Shown piece by piece: positions 27,461-37,803 of a stretch of DNA of 64,000 nt (position 1 is its first letter; every line of letters starts with the position of its first letter). Location: NCBI GenBank assembly GCA_003667255.2, contig RCWM02001172.1, positions 1 to 64,000 of the forward strand, written 5' to 3'. Source of the DNA: Euschistus heros (taxonomy: Eukaryota; Arthropoda; Insecta; Hemiptera; Pentatomidae). The position numbers and the translations under genes were made by a program. A model generated the notes under the pieces. That model did no database searches. It saw only the letters and a list, made by a program, of their open reading frames with translations, and was not told where the DNA came from.

Positions 27461-29530
27461 ATGAATATGAAGTTAAAAAGGAATGTCTGAGTCCTACTGA
27501 GGTCGCGAATGAAGATGAATGGTTCATGGCCACAGAGTTTTTCCGATTCAGAAAGGAGTTTCATAACAAAAAAGAGATTCGAAAATATTATTGAGCCAAA
27601 TTTAAGTAATAGCAGCAGAGAAGGACGTCACTTAACCAAAGATTGGTTTTATAAAGAACAAAAAATGGGTTAAAAATAAAGAGATCGTGGCTATGCTATA
27701 GTGGAACTAATAAAGCACTATATTGTGTTCCCTGCAGGCTGTTTTCACAATTTGCGTCACATCAAGTGTCTTCCTTAGCTAAAGAAAAAGGATTTACTAA
27801 TTGGAAAAAAATAGGTGAAATATTGATGGAACATGAAAATTCAACTAACCACAAAATTTGCTTTTGTTCGTGGAAGGCTTTAGAATCTTGTTTACTAAAG
27901 GGAGGTATTGATGCAGAATTTCAAAAGCAGATCCATCATGAAGAGTCTCACTGGAAGGCAGTGTTGCGCTGCATCGTTGATGCTATTCTATTCCTGGCAA
28001 AGCAAGGGAGTCCATTCCGAGGAACAAAAGAAGACTGTAATTTCAGCGACCCGTCCAGTGGAAAATTCTAAACACACAATTGAACTCATCTCGCATTACA
28101 GTGTCCCCTCTTCAACAACATATTGAACGGCACAAGAAGGGCAAATATCCTATTTTTCACATAAAATACAAGATGAGTTTCTTGAAATTATTGCCAATAA
28201 CATAAGGCAAAAGATAGTGCAAGACATAATGGATGCGAAATATTTTTCTTTAATATTTGACTGCACTCCGGATATCAGCCACACCGAACAAATGACTCAA
28301 CTAGTTCGCTACGTTAAAGCTATACATCAGAGGTTGAAGAAAGTTTTTATTGATTTTTTCCCTGTTAGTGACAAAACAGGTGAAGGTCTCAGCCAAGAGA
28401 TCCTTAAGAAACTTACTCAAAGATGGACTTAACATAAGGACTGTAGAGGCCAATCCTACGACAACAGGGCAATATGGCGGGGAAAATATAAAGGTGTTCA
28501 GTCCAGATTACTTCAGGAGAACGATTTTGCATATTTTGTCCCATTTGCTGCTCACTCCCTCAATTTAGTTGGTGCTAATGCGGCCAGTGCTACTATTCAG
28601 GCACAGACTTTTTTCGGAACTTTGAATAGTATGTATTCTTTCTTTGTGGCTTCAACTTCACGCTGGGAAATTCTCCGAAAATATGTGCCACTGACATTGA
28701 AACCTGAGAGCAAGACAAGATGGTCTACAAGATTAGAAGCTGTCGAATCTGTATATATACATTACGGCAAAGTTGACCACTTACCATGATCTGTCAACGC
28801 CTCAAACTAAGAGTGAGGCGTTGACCACTTACCATGATCTGTCAACGCCTCAAACTAAGAGTGAGGCCAGATCCCTTTTGAAAAATATAGGGAAACTTGA
28901 ACTCATCGTTTTGGCGTGTTTTTGGCATGGTTGTTTGAAAAAAATCAATCATGTCAATGAGTTTCTGCAAAGAAAAGATATTACAGTAGATTTGGCTGCC
29001 CGGAACCTTCAAGGTCGTCTTTTAAAGTTGTTGAAGTCCTGTAGAGAGTTTGCTCCATCTGAGGCCCTTACTGAGGTTAAATTCTTAGCAAGTATGAATG
29101 ATCTACCCTCTGACTTTTCAGAAAAAGTACAAAGGAAAAAGAAAAAAATGCCTGATGAGCTGAGTGGTGAAGAAGCTCCAACAAGTGCTCAGAATGTGTG
29201 TCAAGTAGCTATGTTAGAGGTTATTGACCGGATGATTATGGAACTTCATGACAGGTTTAAGGCTTTAGACAATATAAACAGCAAGTTTGGATTTTTAAAT
29301 GGGGTTCGAATTTGAGAATTACAAGTAAAAGATCTAAAAATTATAGCAGAAGAATTGGCAAACATCTACACTGCGGATCTCAACAAGGAGTAATTTAAAT
29401 TTGAAATGGAAAGTTTCAAACACCACGCTTTGTCAGTTGACGAGAAATTAAAAGAAGCCACATCAAGAGAAATGTTAAGTCTCATTTTATAAAAATAAAC
29501 TGGAGGAAGGCTACCCGAACATCACTACCG
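27461..29530 (+). pseudogene. hAT transposase pseudogene, TTF zinc finger and catalytic region
   Basis: This would be the body of a hAT transposase of the family also seen in ZMYM1-like proteins, which cuts and pastes the element. In order I see: a TTF-type zinc-finger remnant near 27640-27740 (KALYCVPCRLFS); the segment 27766-28071 (GFTNWKKIGEILMEHENS, HWKAVLRCIVDAILFLA); a DUF4371 core at 28217-28432 including IFDCTPDISHTEQ with a likely first catalytic Asp; the stretch FAAHSLNLVGA near 28545-28580; TRWSTRLEAVE near 28720; and an alpha-helical part at 28773-29315. Several frameshifts and stops separate these pieces, for example near 27595, 28070 and 28430. A 48-bp tandem duplication lies at about 28770-28865. 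Not functional. Confidence 0.85.
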
Positions 29531-30123
29531 CACTATGAATGTTTCTCACGCTACCAGTCACAGTGTCATCTGGAGAACGAAGTTTTAGCAAATTGAAACT
29601 CATCAAGAAATACATGAGAAGTACAATGGGACAGGAGAGGCTCTCTAATCTAAGCATTATATCAATTGGACACCAACGAGCTTCCCTCATCAACTTTGAC
29701 GACATCATCAGTACATTTGCAGCTAAAAGGCTAGAAGAATTCAAGTTTAGGTACAATATAAAAACAAACTTTTTTTTTTTTAATGCTTAACTATATCTAA
29801 ATCATTTGTTTGTTTTGTTACTGTTAGTTTCTCACGCTACCAGTTACAGTGTTATCTGGAGAACGATGTTTAGCAAACTGAAGCTCATAAAAAACTACAT
29901 GAGAAGTACAATGGGAAACGAGAGGCTCTCTAATCTAAGCATAATATCAATTGAAAATCAACGAGCTTCCGTCATCTACTTTGACGACATCATCGGTACA
30001 TTTGCAGCTAAGAAGCCTAGAAGAATTCAAGTTAAAGCACAAAAAAAACGAACATGTTTTTTTTTTTTTAAATTCTTAACTATATCTAAATCATTTTTCG
30101 TTTGTTTTGTTACTGTTAGTTAA
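29531..30123 (+). repeat. hAT C-terminal dimerisation domain, tandemly duplicated
   Basis: The hAT dimerisation domain (SSGERSFSKLKLIKKYMRST, ERLSNLSIISI) is encoded at 29539-29790. It is encoded again, diverged and with a small deletion after the SGE position, at 29806-30123 (FSKLKLIKNYMRSTMGNERL). TTTCTCACGCTACCAG starts at 29542 and 29828, so the duplicated unit is 286 bp and includes the 3' tail (CTATATCTAAATCATTT). The family normally has one such domain. The second copy lies outside any continuous frame and reflects a local duplication after or during decay. Confidence 0.88.
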
Positions 30124-30239
30124 TTTTAATTAACAATACGGAGGTGTTGTATTTTAATAGTGGGGGGGAGGTGAGGAGAGGGGGGGGGGGCGGCAAACTG
30201 ATCTTTGCCCCCCTGACAAATCTCCTAGTTCCGGCCCTG

Positions 30240-31515
30240 TATGAAAGAAACATAATTATCAAATATCGTTAAAATCGGACGAGTCTTTGTTAAATTAAAA
30301 ATTTAGAGCGCCCTAACCCTAATTCACACATAACATGTTAGCGTCCTTAAAAAACGTTAGCAAGTATGAAAGAATCCTAACTATGAAATTTTATTAAAAT
30401 CGGACGAGTCTTTGTTAAATTACATACTTAAAGTGCCCCCTCACAAATTATAACATAGCATGTTAGTTAGCACCCTCAAAAAAAGGTAAGTTAGTATAAA
30501 AGAATCAAAATTATCAAATTTCCTTAAAATCATACGAGTCTTTGTTAAATTAAAATTTTAGAGCGCCCCACCCCAAATTTAAACATAAAATGTTAGCGCC
30601 ATAGAAATGAGGTTAGTTAGTATGAAAGAATCATGATTATAAAATTTCAATAATTTGGCGAAGTCTTTGTTAAATTAGAAATTACGGGTGTCTCTCCCAA
30701 ATTTAAACATAAAATGTTAGCGCGTTAAACAAAAGGTTAGTTAGTATGAAAGAAACATGATTATCAAAATTTATTAAAACCGGGCGAGGATCTCTTAAAT
30801 TAGAAATTTTGAGCGCTCCCCTCAAGAGTAAAAATAACATGTTAGCACCCTAGAAAAAGGTTAGGTGGTATGAAAGAATGATAATTATGACAATTCATTA
30901 AAATCGGCTGAGTTTTTCTTAAATTAAAAATTTAGATCGTCGTCCCTCAAATTCAAAAATAACATGTTTTGCGCCGTACCAAAAAAGTCAGTTATTATGA
31001 AAGAATCATAATTATAAAAAACTTCATTAATATCGGCCGAGTCTTTGTTAAATTAAATATTTAAGGCAACCCCCCCCCCCCCCAAAATTAAATCATGACA
31101 TGGTAGTGCCCTAAATAATAGTTATTATGAAAGAAACATAACTTTCAAATTTTGTTAAAATTTGTGGTCATTGTAAAATTTCATATTAAAAGCGCCCCCC
31201 CCCAAATTTAAATATAAGATCTTAGCGCCCTAAAAAAAGTTAGTTAGCAAGAATAATTATGAAATTTCATTAAAATCGACCGTGTCTATGTTAAATTAGA
31301 AATTTAGAGCGCCTCTCCCCCAAATTTAAACATATGCTTGCACCCTAAAAAAAGGTTAGTTGGTATGGAAGAAACATAATTATCAAATTTCGTATGAAAA
31401 AATCATAATTAAAAAAACTAAAAAAAGGTTAGATTATTAGAAATTATCAAATTTCGTTAAAATCGGCCAAGTCTTTTTTTAATTAGATATTTAGAGCGCC
31501 TCCCCCCAAATTTTA
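30240..31515 (+). repeat. Satellite array, continuation beyond the hAT element
   Basis: About ten forward monomers of the same family as 1-25691 (for example GTTAGTATGAAAGAATCATG with AAAATCGGACGAGTC). It shows that the hAT element interrupted an array that once ran through. It ends near 31515, in GAGCGCCTCCCCCCAAATTT. Confidence 0.93.
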
Positions 31516-31529
31516 ATTTAAGTCCTCCC

Positions 31530-32554
31530 TCTTTTGGGGTGTTCGGGATCCTACCGAGGACATCGGCGAACGTCATTTCCTTTTTATCTTTCTCTTCTTT
31601 ATTTTCTTCGAGGATCTTAACCTTTTTCTTCCTCTTTTTCTTATTTCTGACTTCTGGAAACGTTTCTTCGTCCGTTGTCTCTGTATCCCTTATTTCTTTA
31701 CTCCTGCATATGGGGTTTGTATTATTCTTTTATAGCATCGTAGCCGGAGGCAATCCATGGTAATATTTCCTGGTCGATTTTAGCCTTTCGCTTGTGATAG
31801 CCCGGGCAATTCCTCCTTCACGTTCATTGCATTCATTTTGGCTCTTCCCTCAGCCCTCGTTACTGCAGTGTGGTGTATTATGTTAGCCTCGTCAGCTAAC
31901 AGCTTAAGGTCATCAATCACATCCTTTACTCACGACAAGGTAGGTGCTACTGTGTCCTTTTTTAAATGCACACTGTCACCATCGCCTCATCTATCGCATA
32001 TACTATCTGTGACGCTACCATCTGCACAACCTCTCAGCAATTATCTTGGTGATGCAGATGGTCTGAGGTTACCAGACTCCTTAATCATCTCTCTAACCAG
32101 GGCTGGGACCACCTGCTAGTTTGCCTCAAGCCCTACTATGATATCTCTAAGGTCAGTAATTTTCTTGTGTATAAGATTTCTCGTTGCCGCGGAGATTCCT
32201 TTTAATACTAAGCAGTTTGGAATACCTTCCTCTATTTTCCTGACCCTTTCAGTAGGGCTTCGTTCCTCTTCTTGGCCCGTTAGGGATGGGCTTTCTTCTC
32301 TGGGCCTCTTGGTGTATCGCCCTTTCAGGTCTTTTTTCCTGCTTATGTCTTCTTCAGTAGGAGGACCGACTCCGTTTAGCCCTTCTTCCCTGAGTCACTA
32401 GGCATAAGTACTTTTCCTAAATTATATATATTTTTTTTTTGGCCATTTTGTTTTCCTTTGCCTTTATCTGCTGGTTTTCTACCTCTCCCAGAGGTTTTCT
32501 GAACTCCTCTTCACTTCCAATCACTTCCTGGGACTCATTTTCGACTCCTGCCAT
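31530..32554 (-). pseudogene. Broken retroelement-like ORF (gag or ORF1 type), family not recognised
   Basis: Reading the minus strand from an ATG at 32554, a charged stretch of 46 codons (MAGVENESQEVIGSEEEFRK) runs to a stop near 32416. Another frame is open from about 32390 to 32118 with lysine- and glutamate-rich sequence ending NLIHKKITDLRDIIVGLEAN. It continues past an in-frame TAG to a second stop. Further charged, Lys/Arg-rich fragments follow to 31530. The composition fits the N-terminal ORF of a retroelement but I recognise no zinc knuckle, RRM or RT, so I give no family. The hydrophobic plus-strand frames here are complements of this charged sequence and are not genes. Confidence 0.45.
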
Positions 32555-32948
32555 CGTTTATATTTGTAACACCAATTACGTACTAAAATAGGTTATATGG
32601 TGATTCCAAAAACTACTTTTTTAGTATTTTTTCTAGTGAAAAATGGTTTCACACCACCTGATAGTTCACTAAAATTAAACAATGACGGAAATAACAGCAC
32701 CTGTCCTCTCTCAACAATAACAAAAAAGTTTTTCAGAATTCTGTGACGGTTGAGGAGCTACTCCCCTAATGATAGCTGTTAGACAGAAATATGTTCATAT
32801 ACCACTTATGACTACGCAAAGTTGTTTTATAGAATGATATGAGCATGTCACACGAGTCTACCTCTCCCATAAAAGCATTGTATTTAATAACTGCTCTGGG
32901 AGAGGGTACCTCCTCACATTTCTTTTTCTCTTTGAACCATCTTAATAT
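32555..32948. other. No gene seen
   Basis: About 390 bp between the broken minus-strand ORF and the LTR. It could be the 5' untranslated part of that ORF's element. No repeat structure or motif was recognised. Confidence 0.5.
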
Positions 32949-33453
32949 TGTTACGGGCCACTATAATCAAATCATAATTTAAATACTGAACACTAATTTA
33001 TTTACATCTTAATAAATACAAATGGGTCCCTTAAGCTACTTAATCTAATAACAATTATACTTAGGTCGAACTTATATCTAATTACACTAATATGTATATT
33101 ACACAATACTTATCTTTAATAGCTTAATACTAGGTGTCTCAATTATACATAAGAATCTATTACACTGACACACAGAGACAACTACACTCACTGACACTGT
33201 TAATCACTGTCACTAACTCACTGACTGAACTGTCACTGACACTTGACTGATCGTTACTTGATCACTGACACATGGATACTGACTCACTAGGCTAGAAGTC
33301 GGCCTATTTAAAGCTACGCCGAACATTCGAGATCGTTCCAGGCAGGTTACAGGTCTAGGCCCTTCTGGCCCGCCGTGACCCTTCTAGGCCGGCCTTTCCA
33401 GCTACCTGCGCCCGGGCCGCCCCCGGCACTCCCAACCTCACCTGACCGTAACA
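32949..33453 (-). repeat. 3' LTR of gypsy element A (minus strand), 505 bp
   Basis: It begins TGTTACGGGCC and ends GACCGTAACA, with inverted ends TGTTACGG/CCGTAACA. It matches the partial LTRs at 37804-38070, 58721-58851 and 63598-64000 (reverse complement for the last two). On the minus strand, the purine-rich tract AAGAAGGGGCAGG (33454-33466) abuts its start and is the likely polypurine tract. The CACTGACA/TCACTGAC-rich middle is a feature of this family's LTR. Confidence 0.93.
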
Positions 33454-33971
33454 CCTGCCCCTTCTTAAAAGTGCTCTGCCCCAGAGCACGGTTTGTAGAA
33501 ATTATGGTAGCTGCGATGAGCTTCTTCCGAAGTAGTAGCCGTTTGCTCTCCAGGCGTTAAATGTGCAGACCAATATGACTATCCCAGAGTTGGTAAATGT
33601 CTCTTTAAGCATGTGCTTTACGGTCTTCCATTCCAGGCCGTCCTTTCCAAAGCCCAACTTGGGGATGGCGAGGTTAGTGACATGCAGTCTTAAAAGCTGG
33701 CTGCGCAGGTCTTTAAGGCTTTGCTGTAGTGCGCCGTACGTTGATTTCTAATGGGAGGCACGGTTGGTAACTAAGTAAGACAGATGCTGGCCTCCGTGCG
33801 TTTAGTGAAGTGTCCTTCCAACACTCGGTCCTTGGTGTTCTAATTCTTCAGTTCCCGGCAAACTTCTTCCTGAAAACAGTTTGCGATCCCTCGAGAGTTT
33901 CTCAGATCTTCGAGGACGCAATGGGCCAGGGCATAGTCCACTGGTAGAGAAAAGATGTCTCTGTAGATTGT
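33454..33971 (-). other. Element A 3' untranslated region
   Basis: Between the integrase end and the LTR. No continuous reading frame. It contains GGGGCAGAGCACTTTTAAG on the minus strand, a phrase also present in the plus-strand copy at 63397, so it belongs to the element. Confidence 0.6.
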
Positions 33972-34690
33972 TTAATTCACTCCACGAGCACCTAAAACTT
34001 CAGGTCGCGCAACTGTGTCGTTATTGGTCTTAAAGTGAGAGAGATGCCTCACTTGTTGGTGTTCTGTTGGGCCATGATCTCCTTTGAATAGGGCCAATCT
34101 ATTGAAGTGGACTACTTTGGGTTTACCTCTTGGCTGCTTCCTGATCCTATAGATGACGTCATTAATCCTGTTGATGATCTCATACGGGCCATCCCAGGAT
34201 CTCTGTAGCTTGGGTGAATAGCCTTGCCTTCTCCAAAGATTGTGTAGCCATACCAAGTCCCCAGGCTGGAAGACGAATCCATGGGTCTGTTCATGCGCTC
34301 TACTGTTCATGGCATCAGATTGAGGATGAAGAGGCGTCGTTCTAGGCTTGCGTATTCCTAGTGTCTCACACTTCTTGGAGAAGACTGCAGAGTCAAAATT
34401 CGGTCCCTGGTCAGTGTGAAGCTCCATTGGTACTCCAAACCTGCTGACGAGCTGTTTCACAAGAACGTCCGCAACTGTGACGGCTTCCTGATTCGGAAGG
34501 GCATAAGCCTCCACCCACTTAGAGAAGTAGTCCATGGCCACAAGAATGTATCGGTTACCTTCATCAGTCAAAGGGAAAGAGCTATTCTCTCGAATGGAGC
34601 TCCCACGTTATACTTCTTCATAGGGGCGTTCATTCTTTTCATCGGTTCATTGGATGCCGCACACATCGCACAGCGCCTGCACCAGGCTTC
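33972..34690 (-). pseudogene. Integrase pseudogene, element A, with internal deletion
   Basis: Integrase inserts the cDNA into the genome. The 199-codon frame 34571-33972 contains the core's first Asp (YILVAMDYFSKWVEAY) and second Asp (HTDQGPNFDS). It then jumps from TTPLHPQSDAMN to SRAHEQTHGFVFQPGDLVW, so the segment with the catalytic Glu and the helices after it, normally some 80-100 residues, is missing in frame. The C-terminal GPY/F module is kept (SWDGPYEIINRINDVIYRI). Upstream, in another frame at 34590-34690, only the Cys pair of the HHCC finger survives (CRRCAMC). The His pair is gone, which indicates a second deletion at the RNase H-integrase joint. Inactive. Confidence 0.9.
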
Positions 34691-35155
34691 TTAAAGCTTC
34701 CACGACTTTATTGGTTTCAAATCTGGGTCCTCGTCTTGTTCCTTCGACACCTCCGCATCTTGCCAACCGTTGATGACAACAGTAGTCCTCATCACTGTCG
34801 TCTGCTTCTCCTCTTGCCGGGGAGAGTGGCTGCATTTTTCATCACAAGGTCTCCTCGAGAGTGCATCTACATTCTTATGAGTGTTTCCCGAGCGATGAAC
34901 ACACTCAAAGTCATATTCCTGAAGGCGCTCAATCCACGTCGCAACTTGTCCTTCTGGTGACTTGAACCGCAGTAACCACATTAGAGCCGCGTGGTCCGTT
35001 CTCAGGAGAAACCTTCTTCCGTATAGATATTTATGGAAGTGCTCTATGGATTTTACAACTGCCAGAAGCTCCTTCTTCGTGACACAGTAGTTGCGATCTG
35101 GGGCTGATAGTGCCTTGCTGAAGTAGCCAATTACTCTTTCATCCCCATCTTGCAA
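34691..35155 (-). pseudogene. RNase H domain, element A
   Basis: Encodes most of a Ty3/gypsy RNase H, which degrades RNA in the RNA:DNA hybrid. Visible motifs are VIGYFSKALSAPDRNY, KKELLAVVKSIEHF (catalytic Glu region), FLLRTDHAALMWLL (catalytic Asp) and VHRSGNTHKNVDALSRRP (final Asp). The first catalytic Asp lies upstream beyond a break near 35160-35270. Frame 154 codons. Continuous with the RT in the ancestral Pol, now separated by frameshifts. Confidence 0.9.
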
Positions 35156-35270
35156 CTGGGAAAGTACTCTTCCAATAGCGGTGTTACTGGCGTCCGTGTC
35201 AATTATGAACTAGCTTAGGATAGGAGCACTACTTAATCTGTTTTTTAGCTCCTTGAAGGACCTTTGGCAC

Positions 35271-35990
35271 TCAAAGGTCCCCTTGGAAAGTGCGTTTTTC
35301 TTCGGTAAGCCTGGTTAGGGGTTTTGCAATGCTAGCAAACCCATTCACGTACCTCCTGTAGTAGGTACAGAGCCCGAGGAAACTCCTAACTTCGTGCTTG
35401 TCTCGAGGTACCGGCCAGTCGGTGATAGCTGTAATCTTCTCCAGGTCAACAGCGACTTCTTTATCAGAAACAATATGCCCCAGGTAGTTCACTTGGCTCC
35501 GGAAGAGTTGCACTTCTGTGGGTTCAGCTTCAAATTAGCTGAAGGTTCAGAGACCTTCTCGAGATTCTTCAGATGGTGGTTAAAGGAGTTTCCTAGCACA
35601 ATGATATCGTCTAGGTATATCAGGCACGTCTCCATCAAGACCTCTCAGCACACTTTCCATTAGCCTCTCAAACGTTGCAGGAGCATTGCAAAGCCCGAAG
35701 GGCATTACCGTAAATTACAAGAGTCCTGTCCCGATCGAGAATGCTGTCTTTTCCTTATCCTCAGAGGTTAATCCAACCTGCCTATATCCACTGCGGAGGT
35801 CCAAAGTAGAGAACAGCTTACAGCCCTCCAGGGTGTCCAGCGTATCGTCGATCCTTGGAAGCGGATAACTGTCCTTCTTGGTGACATTGTTAAGAAGGCG
35901 GTAGTCGACGCAGAATCTCGTACTGCCGTCTTTCTTCTTCACCAGTACAACAGGAGACATCCAGGGACTACTCGAAGGCTCAATGACACC
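35271..35990 (-). pseudogene. Reverse transcriptase, element A (in pieces)
   Basis: RT copies element RNA into DNA. The N-terminal piece 35960-35715 has WMSPVVLVKKKDG, YRLLNNVTKKDSYPLPRIDD and FSTLDLRSGYRQVGL with the first catalytic Asp. A frame break follows near 35715, in the phrase that reads onto the palm. The YLDD-box region lies around 35600-35630 in another frame. The C-terminal piece 35513-35271 holds the thumb and connection (NYLGHIVSDKEVAVD, RSFLGLCTYYRRYVNGFAS). Coding homology on the minus strand runs to about 35990, where the sequence switches to plus-strand protease. Confidence 0.9.
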
Positions 35991-35997
35991 ATCATCA

Positions 35998-36666
35998 CCA
36001 GCCCAGGTCTACGGGGAGACAGTTGCCATCTTCCTCATTGGAGGTCAATTTCTGAAGCACCGTGCTCTAGTGGCTGAAGTAGATGAAGAAGTCATATTGG
36101 GCAAGGACTTGATGATTGAATACGGGCTCAAACTGGATATGGCGAGGGGTGTGGTGATATTAAAGGATGAAGAGATTATCCTCCGACGGGGCAAGGACCT
36201 CTCATCACGAGTGCTCTTACTAGAGGACACCATTCTACCCGCAAGGAGCCAGGTTGTGACTCAAGGGACGTTTGAAGGTCAACTATCAGAAGGTGAATGT
36301 GTGGTACTAGAGCCCGGAAGGTACGAAGAAGCACCGTGCAAGGCGAGGCTCGGAAAAGGAGCTCGGACGAGGCGTGCTGGTAGCGAGGTCTCTCGTTAAG
36401 GTCGGACGCACCACTCCAGTTCGTCCGATGAACCTAAACAGTTTTTCGATAGCACTGAAGAAAGGAGCACTGATTGGGGAATGTACAACCGCTACCTCAG
36501 TCGTACGACAGCTGCAACGGCATTCTACTAATCTACGAGAGCTTTCAGAAGTTATCCAGATTTGTGGATATGCCGTGATCTTTCACCTGAACAAATTGAG
36601 GAAGTGCGTACATGGTTACCCATTGGCAGGATAAGATCAGCTCAGGACTTCGGGGTAGAACAAACA
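35998..36666 (+). pseudogene. Protease segment of element A, inverted relative to its element
   Basis: The frame 35983-36399 closely matches the plus-strand copy at 61725-62080 (QVYGETVA, FLIGG, VDEEVI, DLMIEYGLKLDMARGVV, EEIILRR, EDTILPARSQVV). It includes the DLMIEYGL stretch, which corresponds to the C-terminal hydrophobic motif of retropepsins. The active-site DSG present at 61628 in the other copy falls outside this segment. Similarity continues in another frame to about 36666. The flanking RT, integrase and LTR are on the minus strand, so this piece has been flipped. Confidence 0.88.
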
Positions 36667-37570
36667 TTCATAATAAGTCTTATCAGTCTAATTAACAAAA
36701 AGTAGGGTGGGTGGCTAAATTAATACATTAAGGACGGCACCGGTGATATCAATCAACTTTGATAATTATGCTATCATACTTACAAATATTTATATCGAAT
36801 CTAATACAATAAAAGAGATTGGTTGGCTAAATTAATACCTTAATAACGAATCGGCTGATTTTGAAAAAGTTTGATAAATATCCCTCTATCATAGTTACTT
36901 AGATTTATATTGAATCTAGTCAATGTTTTTAACAATTGGGGTGGCTGTGTGGCTTAATTAATACTTTAAGAACTGCTCGGCTAAATAATAAAGTTTGATA
37001 ATTCTGATTCTTTCATGCTAACTAACATTTACATTGAGGGTTATCTGTTTTTTTTAACAATTTGGAAATTGAATTGGCTATATTGATAATTTAAGAACGG
37101 CTCGGCTAAATTTAATAAACCTTTAAAACAATGCTTCTTAAATGTTATCTAACATTCATATTAAGTGTTATCAGTCTTTTTAACAAAAAGTGGGGGTTGG
37201 CTAAATTAATACATTAAGGACGGCACCGGTGATATCAATCAACTTTAATAATTATGCTACTTTTTTATTTACTAGTATATATATTGGGTCTTATCAGCTC
37301 TTTTAACAATTTAAAGGGTTTGGCTATACTAATAGGTTAAGGACGGTTTGGCTGATTTTCATGATCTGTGATAATTATATTTCTTACATACTAAACATTT
37401 ATATTGAATTTTACCAGATATTTTAAGAATAAGGAAGATGGGCTAAATTAATATTTCAAGAACGGCTCGGATGGTTTTAGTCAACTTTTATATTTCTCTT
37501 TCTCTTATACTTACTAAAATTTATATTGAGTGCTATCAGTTTTTTTAACAATTTTAACGTTAAAATTTTT
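36667..37570 (-). repeat. Diverged satellite inside element A
   Basis: About seven imperfect tandem units of about 120-130 bp (GGCTAAATTAATAC, AAGGACGG, TTTGATAATTATG, TATCATACTTAC, ending in TTTTTAACAA). Their reverse complement shares the layout of the main satellite, including a CGGCTAAATTTAATAAA-like box and a TTCTTTCATGCTAACTAAC box near 37011. I read it as an old branch of the same satellite family in minus orientation. It sits where most of Gag should be. Confidence 0.75.
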
Positions 37571-37614
37571 TTAACGAGGTTTTCCCCCTAATTTATATAA
37601 AACTGGTATAAACG

Positions 37615-37722
37615 CTACTGAAACACAGTTTTTGATCCGGAGGGATCCAGATCGCGCTCCTCCAATCCCCGTCTTAAATATGCAACTTTTAAATCATTTA
37701 ATCCAACGCTTTGAGTAGCCAT
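37615..37722 (-). pseudogene. Gag start with SAP-like domain, element A minus copy
   Basis: From an ATG at 37722 a 35-codon frame reads LNDLKVAYLRRGLEERDLD, then PSGSKTVF, and meets a TAG. The pattern (Leu-x-Val-x-x-Leu, Leu-x-x-Arg, Leu, Ser/Gly, Lys-x-x-Leu) resembles a SAP motif, a short helix-turn-helix that binds AT-rich DNA and chromatin. The same start is present at 58927 in the plus-strand copy, which supports it as the true Gag N-terminus. It lies about 60 nt downstream of the primer site. SAP assignment is from pattern only. Confidence 0.75.
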
Positions 37723-37782
37723 TTTTCAGTAGTCCAATAATTACAAAACAAATACAAGACAAACAATAGCAATCAAAATGTA

Positions 37783-37800
37783 ATCCCACTTTTGACACCA
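37783..37800 (-). other. Primer-binding site, tRNA-Leu type
   Basis: On the minus strand, TGGTGTCAAAAGTGGGAT follows the LTR end after three bases. It is one mismatch from the site in the plus-strand copy (TGGTGTCAGAAGTGGGAT at 58855). That matches the complement of a tRNA-Leu 3' end of the CCCACTTCTGACACCA type. Confidence 0.8.
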
Positions 37801-37803
37801 AAA

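Larger units (their letters stand above)
25692..30239 (+). mobile_element. hAT-superfamily DNA transposon, decayed
   Basis: Satellite flanks both sides. The right end, read inward on the minus strand, starts CAGGGCCGGAACTAGG, a hAT-like terminus. The left end starts TAGGGAGGGGTAGGGG and continues with GGCGGCAAAATTTG; the right end contains the matching GGGCGGCAAACTG. I could not find an 8-bp target duplication (gttaaata on the left, tatgaaag on the right). The internal region holds a transposase pseudogene of the ZMYM/TTF zinc-finger, DUF4371 type. About 1.1 kb between 26341 and 27460 looks like an intron. Assignment is from motifs read by eye. Confidence 0.82.

Noticed and set aside
25684..30247. 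8-bp target duplication around the hAT element
   Set aside because: The bases flanking the inferred ends (gttaaata and tatgaaag) do not match; either the left end is misplaced or it has decayed.
31539..32401. Plus-strand frames with hydrophobic, signal-like N-termini
   Set aside because: They are complements of Lys/Glu-rich minus-strand coding sequence, which yields Phe/Leu/Ser-rich shadows.
34416..35663. Plus-strand frames opposite integrase, RNase H and RT
   Set aside because: Antisense shadows of recognised pol domains on the minus strand.
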